Source: Flavobacterium sp. (GTDB taxonomy: Bacteria; Bacteroidota; Bacteroidia; Flavobacteriales; Flavobacteriaceae). Taken from it: a stretch of DNA of 64,000 bases. Below, piece by piece: positions 9,457 through 17,991 of this stretch (position 1 is the first letter of the stretch; every line of letters begins with the position of its first letter). The translations under genes and the position numbers were made by a program. The notes under the pieces are model-generated. The model did not search any database and was not told the DNA's origin. It saw nothing but the letters and a program-made list of their open reading frames with translations. The stretch is from positions 1 through 64,000 of the forward strand of contig NZ_JAGNYF010000002.1 in assembly GCF_017985075.1 (NCBI RefSeq), read 5' to 3'.

Positions 9457-10464
9457 ATGTACCATTCAAAAATATCGGGCTTAGGTTATTATGTGCCAGA
9501 AAACATTGTAACAAATGATGATTTATCCAAAATAATGGATACCAATGACGAATGGATTCAGGAAAGAACAGGAATTAAAGAGCGTCGTCATATTATCAGA
9601 GGTGAAGACACCACTACTTCTATGGGTGTAAAAGCTGCAGAAATAGCCATACAACGGGCAAATGTTGCTAAAGAAGATATTGATTTTGTAATTTTTGCCA
9701 CACTTTCACCGGATTATTATTTTCCAGGACCTGGTGTGTTAGTGCAGCGCGATTTAGGTTTAAAGACAGTTGGGGCCTTAGACGTTAGAAATCAATGTTC
9801 TGGATTTGTGTATGCGATTTCAATTGCCGACCAATATATCAAGACAGGGATGTATAAAAATATTTTAGTAATTGGTTCCGAAGTACACTCCACCGGATTA
9901 GATATGTCTGATAAAGGCAGAGGTGTTTCAGTGATTTTTGGAGATGGAGCAGGAGCAGCAGTACTTTCAAGAGAAGAAGATTTGAATAAAGGAATTTTAT
10001 CAACTCATTTACATTCTGAAGGGCAACACGCAGAAGAATTAGCTCTTATTGCACCAGGAATGGGAAAACGCTGGGTTACGGATATTATTGCAGATAATGA
10101 TCCAAATGATGAAAGTTATTTTCCTTATATGAATGGCCAATTTGTATTTAAAAATGCCGTAGTTCGTTTTAGTGAAGTCATTAATGAAGGTTTACAAGCC
10201 AATGATTTACAAGTTTCAGATATTGATTTATTAGTACCACATCAGGCAAATTTGAGAATTTCTCAGTTTATTCAGCAAAAATTTAAATTATCTGACGACC
10301 AAGTGTACAATAACATAATGAATTATGGAAATACGACCGCTGCATCTATTCCGATTGCTTTAACAGAAGCTTGGGAAAAAGGTAAAATTAAAAGCGGCGA
10401 TGTAGTTGTTTTAGCTGCTTTTGGTTCTGGTTTTACTTGGGGAAGCGTGATTATTAGATGGTAA
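9457..10464 (+). CDS. fabH: beta-ketoacyl-ACP synthase III (FabH-type)
   Basis: Condensing enzyme that starts fatty-acid synthesis by joining an acyl-CoA to malonyl-ACP in the cytoplasm. The 335-residue product has the Cys-His-Asn triad of the KAS III family: Cys114 in RNQCSGFVYA, His262 in PHQANLRI and Asn292 in NYGNTTAASIP. The length fits FabH. The ATG at 9457 is chosen over a TTG 21 bp upstream because a -7 promoter element overlaps the TTG. Bacteroidota often carry several KAS III paralogues, and this copy is somewhat divergent with extra residues around 205-230, so a role in a specialised acyl pathway cannot be excluded. A terminator follows. Confidence 0.88.
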   Translation: MYHSKISGLGYYVPENIVTNDDLSKIMDTNDEWIQERTGIKERRHIIRGEDTTTSMGVKAAEIAIQRANVAKEDIDFVIFATLSPDYYFPGPGVLVQRDLGLKTVGALDVRNQCSGFVYAISIADQYIKTGMYKNILVIGSEVHSTGLDMSDKGRGVSVIFGDGAGAAVLSREEDLNKGILSTHLHSEGQHAEELALIAPGMGKRWVTDIIADNDPNDESYFPYMNGQFVFKNAVVRFSEVINEGLQANDLQVSDIDLLVPHQANLRISQFIQQKFKLSDDQVYNNIMNYGNTTAASIPIALTEAWEKGKIKSGDVVVLAAFGSGFTWGSVIIRW

Positions 10465-10501
10465 TTTTTTTAGAGTATAGAAAATAGAATATAGATTATA
10501 A

Positions 10502-10535
10502 AAAAAGCGTTCAGAAACTTCTGAACGCTTTTTTT
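10502..10535. terminator. bidirectional terminator between fabH and barrel gene
   Basis: GCGTTCAGA and TCTGAACGC pair over 9 bp around an AACT loop, flanked by A-run on the left and T-run on the right, so it can serve the convergent genes on both strands. Confidence 0.85.
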
Positions 10536-10572
10536 GCCTAACACCTTAAGCCCAACACCCAACACCCAAAAC

Positions 10573-12978
10573 CTAAAACATTCCACCACCTTGGGTTTCG
10601 TTTTTCTCACGTTGTTTGCGTTGTAGTTCTTTGTTTTTACCGCTTCCAAAATTGTAATTGAATCCTACGTAAAAAGTTCGGCTTTCAAATCTAAATTCAC
10701 CATCTTGACGGAAAGGAATGTTTCCATTGAATCCGAAAAATTGTGTTCTAAACATATCATTCATTCTTGCAGAAAGGGTTCCTTTTCCGCTTAAAACAGT
10801 ATAATTTGCTCCAAAATCTACTCGATACATTGGCGTTCTTAAATATTGCAATCCTAAATCGCGACTTCTGTACATTCCAAATAAATTAAATCGTAATTTT
10901 TTTGTAGCAGTGAATGTGTTGTTTAATCGCGTATTAAAAGTGGTTACATTTATTTCTTTATTTTCTGGTAAGTTGGTGTTGATGTTTGTAACAGTTCCAC
11001 GAACGGTTTTGTAATATACATCTGCACTTGCGTTGGTTGACCACCATTTTGCTAATTTTAAATTAGCATTAATTTCTGCACCCAATTGACTGTTATTGTC
11101 AAAATTATCAAACGACATAATATTTTGAATGTTGTTTAATGGATTTGGAAAAATAACTCTTGAAATTTCAGCATTAATTAATCTGTAAAATACTGCTGAA
11201 GTTACACTTCCTAAACTGAAGATTTTAGTATGATTAATTTCGAATGAATTGGTAAATTGAGGTTCCAATGCTGGATTACCTCTTGACTCTAATAAAGGTG
11301 TGGTCCATTCTCTAATAGGATTTATTTGTCCAATACTCGGGCGATCTACTCTTCTGGTATAGTTTAAATTAAAGGTGTTTTTGTCATCTAATTTATAAGA
11401 TAAATACGCAGATGGATACGCTGTAAATATTTCATCTGCAACCGAAGTGGATTCAAAATAATTTGGATTTTTTTCATTTCTTTCAAATTTCGCATCTAAA
11501 GTATATTCTTCGATTCTAACGCCAACTTGTGCGCTAAATTTGCCAAATGATTTGCTATAATTTGTATAAATCGCGTGAATGTTTCTGTTAAAAGTAAACG
11601 GATTGTAACCATAAAAGTTTAACGATTCATTATAGAAATTATTCTGCCCATCTTGAATTCTGCTTTCAAAACCAATTTCAATTTTTGAGTTTTCGTCTAT
11701 TGGATTCGTATAATCAATATTAAACTGGGCATAATTCGTTTTGCTATCTATGTCATTTAATCGCAAGATACCGTTATTTCTAAAGTAGGAAATATCTTCA
11801 CTTGAAGTCTTGGCATAATTTGCTTGAAACTCAATTAATTCGCCTTTTTTCTTAAAGTTATGTTTAAAGTTTAAATCGTAGGTTTGTGTAATGTTTCCGC
11901 TGTTATTGGTATTGGTTTGAAGTTCATCTGCAAACGTAGTATTATTATAATAATTTATATTTGTATTTGAATTTCCTTTTCCATCTGCAATATTCCAGTT
12001 TGTGAAAAACGATAAAGTATTGTTGTCATTTATGTAATAATCCACTCCAATTTTAGCCAAATGTGACGTGTTGGTATTGGTGAAATTGAAATCTTGTCTG
12101 TTTTCTAAATTCGGACGGTCTGCTTCTACAAAACCAAAGCTTCTATTTCTTCCGTGATTGAAACCATAATTTGTATAAAAATTTACTTTTCCCACTTTAT
12201 AATTTAAGTTTAACGACTGATTAGTTTTTGGCGTAATTCCAAATGTATACCCAGTAGTTACATTTCCGTTAAATCCTTTTTGTGTGTTTTTATTTAAAAT
12301 GATATTAATAATTCCGCTATTTCCTTCTGGATTGTATTTAGAAGATGGGTTGGTGATTAATTCCACTTGTTTTATGGAAGCTGATGGGATTTGTTGCAAT
12401 AATTGTCCTGCATCAATATTGGTAGGTTTTCCATCAATTAATACTCGAACATTACTATTTCCACGTAAACTTAATTCCTTGGTTTGTGGATCAATACTTA
12501 CCGTTGGAATGTTATTAAAAATTTCCGATGCGGTAGTTCCAGAGGCAATTAAATCTTTACCAATAGTCACAACTTTTCTGTCTGCTTTTTGTTCAATAGT
12601 GGAGCGTTCTTTTACAATAGATACGGTTTCAATAGTATTCGCATTGGATTCTAAAGTAATATTTCCAAGGTTAATTTCTTTATTTTCTTCCGATAAAGTA
12701 ATCGTTCTTGACGCGTCCATATATCCGATAAAGTTGACTTTTAAAATATAGCTTTTCAATTCTAAATTTTTTATTTCAAAACTTCCGTCTTCTTTTGTTG
12801 AAATGGCGGCTATAGGTTTTTGACCTTCTAATACGCTAACGGTAGAATATCCAACTGGTTCGTTTGATGTTTTATCAATAATTTTCCCTCTAATAATTCC
12901 AGGATTGTTTTGCTGAGCTACTAAAGTTAAAGTTGAAAATACAACTAATAAAGCGCTGAAAATGTGTTTTAATCTCAT
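10573..12978 (-). CDS. TonB-dependent receptor-like barrel with carboxypeptidase-regulatory domain
   Basis: Outer-membrane protein of 801 residues. A signal peptide (about 1-22, ending LVAQ) precedes a carboxypeptidase-regulatory-like domain (about 28-112, IRGKIIDKTSNEPVGYSTV), a plug domain (about 125-230, with LRGNSNVRVLIDGKPTN and KQVELITNPSSKYNPEGN) and a beta-barrel to the C-terminus. This architecture is that of the outer membrane beta-barrel family related to TonB receptors. The C-terminal tail is basic and Gly-rich rather than ending in an aromatic residue. No SusD partner or ligand clue is nearby. It is transcribed alone, convergent with fabH and divergent from argS. Confidence 0.86.
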   Translation of the reverse strand: MRLKHIFSALLVVFSTLTLVAQQNNPGIIRGKIIDKTSNEPVGYSTVSVLEGQKPIAAISTKEDGSFEIKNLELKSYILKVNFIGYMDASRTITLSEENKEINLGNITLESNANTIETVSIVKERSTIEQKADRKVVTIGKDLIASGTTASEIFNNIPTVSIDPQTKELSLRGNSNVRVLIDGKPTNIDAGQLLQQIPSASIKQVELITNPSSKYNPEGNSGIINIILNKNTQKGFNGNVTTGYTFGITPKTNQSLNLNYKVGKVNFYTNYGFNHGRNRSFGFVEADRPNLENRQDFNFTNTNTSHLAKIGVDYYINDNNTLSFFTNWNIADGKGNSNTNINYYNNTTFADELQTNTNNSGNITQTYDLNFKHNFKKKGELIEFQANYAKTSSEDISYFRNNGILRLNDIDSKTNYAQFNIDYTNPIDENSKIEIGFESRIQDGQNNFYNESLNFYGYNPFTFNRNIHAIYTNYSKSFGKFSAQVGVRIEEYTLDAKFERNEKNPNYFESTSVADEIFTAYPSAYLSYKLDDKNTFNLNYTRRVDRPSIGQINPIREWTTPLLESRGNPALEPQFTNSFEINHTKIFSLGSVTSAVFYRLINAEISRVIFPNPLNNIQNIMSFDNFDNNSQLGAEINANLKLAKWWSTNASADVYYKTVRGTVTNINTNLPENKEINVTTFNTRLNNTFTATKKLRFNLFGMYRSRDLGLQYLRTPMYRVDFGANYTVLSGKGTLSARMNDMFRTQFFGFNGNIPFRQDGEFRFESRTFYVGFNYNFGSGKNKELQRKQREKNETQGGGMF

Positions 12979-13126
12979 AATTTTTTTAATGTTTTGAACG
13001 AATATATTACCTCAATTATTTCTCAAAAAATGGAAGAGAAATTACGACGTAGAATATGAATTTTGTACATTAGACAAAATTTGTGCATTTTTGTTACAAA
13101 TGAACTTTTCAATTGGTTAAAAATTC

Positions 13127-13134
13127 TATCTTTG
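13127..13134 (+). promoter_or_regulatory. putative -7 promoter element of argS
   Basis: TATCTTTG matches TAnnTTTG and ends 18 bp before the ATG at 13153. It lies inside the upstream extension of the reading frame, supporting the downstream start. Confidence 0.5.
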
Positions 13135-13152
13135 CACGCTATTAAAAATACG

Positions 13153-14964
13153 ATGATGTTATTACAAGAAATTCTTTTAGAACCTATAAAAAATGCCGTT
13201 GAAAAACTATTTCAAATTTCTATTGAAAAAGTTGAATTTCAATCTACAAAAAAAGATTTTGAGGGCGATATTACTATGGTGGTTTTTCCGTTGGTGAAAC
13301 AAATTAATGGACTCGAGGCAATGCCGAACAGAGCGAAGCTAAATCCTGTAGAAATAGGAACTAAAATAGGGGAGTATTTAGTAGAAAATGTTGTTGAGGT
13401 ATCAAAATTTAATGTAGTTGCAGGTTTTTTAAATTTAGTAATTTCAGATAAATATTATATTTCTTATTTCAATAGCATAAAAAATGATAATTCGTATGGC
13501 TTTGTAACGCCTACGGAAGGACAAAAAGCAGTAATGGTAGAATATTCTTCACCAAATACAAACAAGCCCCTGCATTTAGGTCATATTAGAAATAACTTAT
13601 TGGGTTATTCTGTTGCTGAAATTATAAAAGCATCTGGAAAAAAAGTATATAAAACTCAAATTATCAACGACAGAGGAATTCATATTTGTAAATCGATGTT
13701 GGCTTGGCAAAAATTCGGAAACGGACAAACACCAACTTCAACAGGTTTAAAAGGCGACAAATTAGTTGGTAATTTTTATGTGGAATTTGATAAAGCTTAT
13801 AAAGTTGAAATTGCTGCTTTAATGTCGCAAGGAAAAACAGAAGAGGAAGCCAAAAAACAAGCGCCACTTATTTTAGAAGCCCAACAAATGCTTTTAGATT
13901 GGGAGAATGGCAAACCAGAAGTTATTGAACTTTGGAAAACAATGAACCAATGGGTGTACGATGGATTTTCCGTAACGTATACAAATTTAGGAGTAGATTT
14001 CGATAGTTATTATTACGAAAGTAATACGTATTTGTTAGGAAAAGATGTTGTGGAAGAAGGTTTAAGTCGCGGTGTTTTCTTTAAAAAAGAAGACGGTTCG
14101 GTTTGGATTGATTTAACAGCAGATGGCTTAGACGAAAAAATTGTATTGCGTTCAGATGGTACTTCTGTTTATATGACACAAGATATCGGAACGGCAATTC
14201 AACGAGTTAGAGATTTTTCAGACATTGGCGGTATGGTATATACCGTTGGAAATGAGCAAGATTATCATTTTAAAGTATTGTTCTTAATTTTAAAAAAATT
14301 AGGGTACGAATGGGCTGAAAATTTATTTCATTTATCGTACGGAATGGTAGAATTACCTTCTGGAAAAATGAAATCGCGAGAAGGAACTGTAGTTGATGCA
14401 GATGATTTAATGGCTGAAATGACTACAACAGCACAACAAATTTCTGAAGATTTAGGAAAATTAGATGGCTATTCTGAAGAAGAAAAAGCGATTTTGTACA
14501 ACACAATTGGTTTGGGTGCTTTAAAATATTATATGTTAAAAGTGGATCCGAAAAAACAAATGATGTTTAATCCAGAAGAATCAGTAGATTTTAACGGAAA
14601 CACAGGGCCTTTTATTCAATATACTTATGCTCGTATTCAATCGATTTTAAGAAAAGCAACTTTCGATTATAGTTCCGAATCAAAACTTTTGGAATTACAC
14701 GAAAAAGAAAAAGAGTTAATAAAACAAGTACAATTATTTCCTGAAGTAATTCAAAGTGCCGCTGAAAATCATAGCCCAGCATTAGTTGCGAATTATACTT
14801 ACGATTTGGTAAAAGAATTCAATTCGTTTTATCAAAATGTATCGATTTTAGGAGAAGATAATTTAGACAAAAAAGTATTTAGAGTACAACTTTCAAATTC
14901 GGTAAGCCAAGTAATTAAAAATGCTTTCGGATTATTAGGAATTAGCGTTCCTGAACGTATGTAA
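13153..14964 (+). CDS. argS: arginyl-tRNA synthetase
   Basis: Class I aminoacyl-tRNA synthetase that charges tRNA-Arg with arginine in the cytoplasm. The protein has 603 residues from the ATG at 13153. An N-terminal Add1-type domain (about 1-110) is followed by the catalytic Rossmann domain with the HIGH-type signature HLGH (141-144, in SSPNTNKPLHLGHIRNN) and a KMSKS-like SGKMKSREGT, then a C-terminal anticodon-binding DALR domain ending in LLGISVPERM, the usual ArgS end. The reading frame continues 30 codons further upstream, but the -7 element at 13127 and family alignment favour 13153 or 13156. It is monocistronic. Confidence 0.96.
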   Translation: MMLLQEILLEPIKNAVEKLFQISIEKVEFQSTKKDFEGDITMVVFPLVKQINGLEAMPNRAKLNPVEIGTKIGEYLVENVVEVSKFNVVAGFLNLVISDKYYISYFNSIKNDNSYGFVTPTEGQKAVMVEYSSPNTNKPLHLGHIRNNLLGYSVAEIIKASGKKVYKTQIINDRGIHICKSMLAWQKFGNGQTPTSTGLKGDKLVGNFYVEFDKAYKVEIAALMSQGKTEEEAKKQAPLILEAQQMLLDWENGKPEVIELWKTMNQWVYDGFSVTYTNLGVDFDSYYYESNTYLLGKDVVEEGLSRGVFFKKEDGSVWIDLTADGLDEKIVLRSDGTSVYMTQDIGTAIQRVRDFSDIGGMVYTVGNEQDYHFKVLFLILKKLGYEWAENLFHLSYGMVELPSGKMKSREGTVVDADDLMAEMTTTAQQISEDLGKLDGYSEEEKAILYNTIGLGALKYYMLKVDPKKQMMFNPEESVDFNGNTGPFIQYTYARIQSILRKATFDYSSESKLLELHEKEKELIKQVQLFPEVIQSAAENHSPALVANYTYDLVKEFNSFYQNVSILGEDNLDKKVFRVQLSNSVSQVIKNAFGLLGISVPERM

Positions 14965-15027
14965 CTTCGAGAGCCTCAGTTACCTTTTTATTGGTTTAGG
15001 TTCTCGTGTTGACTGAGGTTCTCGAAG
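14965..15027. repeat. inverted repeat downstream of argS
   Basis: CTTCGAGAGCCTCAGT (14965-14980) and ACTGAGGTTCTCGAAG (15012-15027) are inverted copies, 16 bp with one mismatch, with a 31-nt loop that begins right after the argS stop codon. It resembles the dispersed palindromic repeats of flavobacterial genomes and could also stop transcription, though no T-run follows. Confidence 0.65.
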
Positions 15028-15101
15028 TCAACATTAATATAAATAAATTTCAAAAATAATCTGTAAATCAGAACTAAAAAATAAAAATATAAATAATTAA
15101 A

Positions 15102-16559
15102 GTGAAACAAAACAAATCATATTTTTTTCAATCCTGGCTAATTGTAGTAATTGCAATTTTTTCTTTTATTGGGTTTAAATCGTTTTTACCTAAAAAATTA
15201 TTTCCAGATACTGCAACAAATAGCAAAAATATTGTAGTGGATAGTTTGATGTTAGAAGCTGTAGCTGAAGCCGGAAATCTTTCTGAAGAAGACACTTTAA
15301 CAAACAAAACCATTTCTTTTGTTTCAAATCCGTTAGGAATAAAATTTTCAAGTGAAAAATTCGAACAGTATAAAGGATATCAATACCTAATTCCCTTTTT
15401 TGAAAAATTATACCAATTAGAAACCAATAAAAAAGGAAAAGCCCGAATTGCTTATTTTGGTGATTCAATGACGGATGGCGACCTTATTGTTCAAGATGTA
15501 CGTACTCAATTTCAAAGTGTTTTTGGTGGAGAAGGCGTTGGTTTTGTAAACATTTCATCAGAATCAGCAGGTTCAAGAGGTTCGGTTATTCACGAATTTT
15601 CTCCCAATTGGAAATCGCAATCGTATTTAAAAACAAAAAGCCCATTGCGTTCATTTGGTGTGAATGGTGCTGTTTTCTTTGCAAAAGATACGGCAAACCC
15701 TACTTGGGTAAAATATAAAGCTGGAAGAAATCGTTTTTCAACGACTTTAAATAATCCCACTCTTTTTTATGGAAGTTCTAAAAATAAAAAAGGAATGTTG
15801 CGTCAAGTTATTGGAAAAGATACTGTTTATAAAAAACTTTCTCCAAATTCTATTTTAAATACCACACAAATTGGAAGTGCTGTAAATAAAGTTAAAGTAA
15901 ATTTTATCAATGCCGATTCAATTCCGTTTTACGGATTTAATTTTGATAATGGAAAAGGAATTCACGTTGATAATTTTTCTTCTCGAGGTAACTCTGGTTT
16001 ACCGTTAGGTTCATTCAATATAGATTTAATGAATGCATTTCAACAAAAATTAGGGTATGATTTAATTATTCTACAATTTGGAACGAACGTTTTAAATTAC
16101 GGTTCATTAAATTATTCTTGGTACGAAAGAAAAATGACTTCTGTTGTAAACCATATCAAACAATGTTTTCCAGGTGCTGCAATTTTAATTATAACAACTG
16201 CAGATAAATCTACAAAGTACGATATGCAAATGAAATCAGATTCTGCCGTTGCTCCATTAATTATGGCTCAGAAACGATATGCAGTTAAATCAGAAGCCGG
16301 CTTAGTAAATTTATATACTCTAATGGGAGGAGATGGTTCTATGGTGAAATGGGTAGAAAATGTACCAGCAAAAGCCAATAAAGATTATACACACTTTAAT
16401 CATAGAGGTGCTAAAGAAATTGCAAAACTTATTTATAAACAAATAGATACGGGTTACATTGAGTACAAACGATTACGTGCTTTAGCTAAGCAAAAAAAAC
16501 AACCCAAACCAAAGGTATTAGATTCGGTACCAGTAACAAAAGACACTTTAAATGAATAA
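15102..16559 (+). CDS. SGNH/GDSL-fold envelope protein (possible acyltransferase or esterase)
   Basis: First gene of a three-gene envelope operon. The 485-residue protein has one N-terminal membrane anchor (about 10-28), a linker, and an SGNH hydrolase domain: block I is AYFGDSMTDGD (GDS at 120-122, catalytic Ser122), block III is QFGTNVLNYG (GTN at 327-329), and the last block is DYTHFNHRG (Asp428, His431). A roughly 180-residue insertion separates blocks I and III, as in the second protein of the operon. The C-terminal tail is Lys/Pro-rich. The start is a GTG at 15102; no ATG gives an intact anchor. It overlaps the next gene by 8 bp. Likely acts in the periplasm on a cell-surface polymer together with the downstream MBOAT protein. 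Confidence 0.78.
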   Translation: MKQNKSYFFQSWLIVVIAIFSFIGFKSFLPKKLFPDTATNSKNIVVDSLMLEAVAEAGNLSEEDTLTNKTISFVSNPLGIKFSSEKFEQYKGYQYLIPFFEKLYQLETNKKGKARIAYFGDSMTDGDLIVQDVRTQFQSVFGGEGVGFVNISSESAGSRGSVIHEFSPNWKSQSYLKTKSPLRSFGVNGAVFFAKDTANPTWVKYKAGRNRFSTTLNNPTLFYGSSKNKKGMLRQVIGKDTVYKKLSPNSILNTTQIGSAVNKVKVNFINADSIPFYGFNFDNGKGIHVDNFSSRGNSGLPLGSFNIDLMNAFQQKLGYDLIILQFGTNVLNYGSLNYSWYERKMTSVVNHIKQCFPGAAILIITTADKSTKYDMQMKSDSAVAPLIMAQKRYAVKSEAGLVNLYTLMGGDGSMVKWVENVPAKANKDYTHFNHRGAKEIAKLIYKQIDTGYIEYKRLRALAKQKKQPKPKVLDSVPVTKDTLNE

Positions 16560-17985
16560 ATTTATATACATATTATTTTTTACTACACTTGGTTTTTCGC
16601 AAATTGATTCTGTAAAAGTAGAAATTGATAGTGCTACAGTTGCTATTGATACGGCTAATTTTGAAGCGTTTAATAATGTAATTTCTAACGAAAAAGCACT
16701 AACAACTATTTTTGAAAAATTATATCAATTAGAAGAAAACCAAGATAGAAAAGTACGAATAGTTCATATAGGTGATTCGCACATACAAGCGGATTTATTT
16801 ACTGGAAAAATCAGATATCGTATGCAGCAAATTTTTGGAAATGCTGGTTTCGGATTTACATTTCCATATAGTTTAGCAAATACAAATAATAGTTCGCCTA
16901 TTAAATTTACTGGCTCTGGCGGATTTTCTGCTTCGCGAAATTTATATGCTGATACTTCAAAACCTGTTGGCGTGAGTGGGATATCATTTGAACCTAAGCA
17001 AAAAACCTTTCATATTGATATGTTAGTAAAAGATTCGCAATTTGATTTCACTAAATTAAAAGTCATTTCGCCTAAAAACGAAAATATTTTTAATGTTTCT
17101 TTTGCTAAAAAAAGTTTTACTACGCAAGAAAAAGTAGCTGTTAAAACACCAGCAATAAGTTCTCATATAGTAAAACCGGGTGAAGTTTTAGGCGGAATTG
17201 CAAATAAATATAACATTTCATTAAAACAATTAAAAGCAGCTAATGGGTTGACATCGGATAATATTAGAGATGGAAAAACTTTAAAAATTCCTGGCGGAAA
17301 AACAGTAACCACTTACAAAACTGTTTCAACTGTAAAGTATATTTATGAACCGACTGTTTTAGAAAACACACCATTATACAATTCCTATACTTCCGAAAAA
17401 CCTATTGATAAAATTACCATTATTGGAAATGAAAATAATTCTGAATTTGCGTTAAATGGTTTGATTTTAGAAAATGAAAATGCAGGTGTTACCTATTCAT
17501 CTATTGGTGTAAATGGTGCAAAAAGCAGCGATTTTAATAAGTTTCCTTTGTTTTTCGAACAATTACCAGCGCTTGAAGCCGATTTGTATGTAATTTCTTT
17601 GGGAACAAACGAAAGTTTTGATAAGCAAGATATTCCTACTTATTTTGGTAACTTAAAAACAATGATTGACGGCATTAAATTAAAATGTCCAGAAGCTTCG
17701 ATTTTACTTACTACGCCACCACCTTCTGTGTTGCACGGAAAATCTCAAAATATTTACATAGAAAAATATGCCGAAAAAATTATTGAAATGGCAGCTACTG
17801 AAAACTATGCAGTTTGGAATTTATTAGATGTTTTTGGTGGAAATAAAAATATTATAATGAATTCAAGAATGGGATTAATGGCAAGAGATAAAGTGCATTA
17901 TTCTAATACCGGTTATGATAAACAAGGCGAATTGTTTTTCGATGCGTTTATTCAATCGTACGAATTATATAAATCTGAAAAATAA
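16552..17985 (+). CDS. SGNH-fold periplasmic protein with an inserted LysM domain
   Basis: Exported protein of 477 residues with a short signal peptide (about 1-16). The SGNH domain is split: block I is VHIGDSHIQAD (GDS at 74-76, Ser76), block III is SLGTNESFD (GTN at 351-353) and the final block is ARDKVHYSNTGY (Asp446, His449). Between blocks I and III sits a clear LysM peptidoglycan-binding domain (about 203-248: HIVKPGEVLGGIANKYNIS...LKIPGG). That ties the enzyme to peptidoglycan or a chitin-like glycan. It overlaps the first SGNH gene by 8 bp and is followed 6 bp later by the MBOAT gene, so the three are cotranslated. By analogy to PatB/Ape-type enzymes it could add or remove O-acetyl groups; this is inference. 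Confidence 0.8.
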   Translation: MNKFIYILFFTTLGFSQIDSVKVEIDSATVAIDTANFEAFNNVISNEKALTTIFEKLYQLEENQDRKVRIVHIGDSHIQADLFTGKIRYRMQQIFGNAGFGFTFPYSLANTNNSSPIKFTGSGGFSASRNLYADTSKPVGVSGISFEPKQKTFHIDMLVKDSQFDFTKLKVISPKNENIFNVSFAKKSFTTQEKVAVKTPAISSHIVKPGEVLGGIANKYNISLKQLKAANGLTSDNIRDGKTLKIPGGKTVTTYKTVSTVKYIYEPTVLENTPLYNSYTSEKPIDKITIIGNENNSEFALNGLILENENAGVTYSSIGVNGAKSSDFNKFPLFFEQLPALEADLYVISLGTNESFDKQDIPTYFGNLKTMIDGIKLKCPEASILLTTPPPSVLHGKSQNIYIEKYAEKIIEMAATENYAVWNLLDVFGGNKNIIMNSRMGLMARDKVHYSNTGYDKQGELFFDAFIQSYELYKSEK

Positions 17986-17991
17986 GAGATT

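Noticed and set aside
12284-12751. Plus-strand frame of 155 codons.
   Set aside because: Lies wholly inside the minus-strand outer-membrane barrel gene, whose signal peptide, plug and barrel are intact.
13063-13152. Thirty-codon N-terminal extension of argS.
   Set aside because: Contains the -7 element at 13127 and has no counterpart in ArgS proteins.
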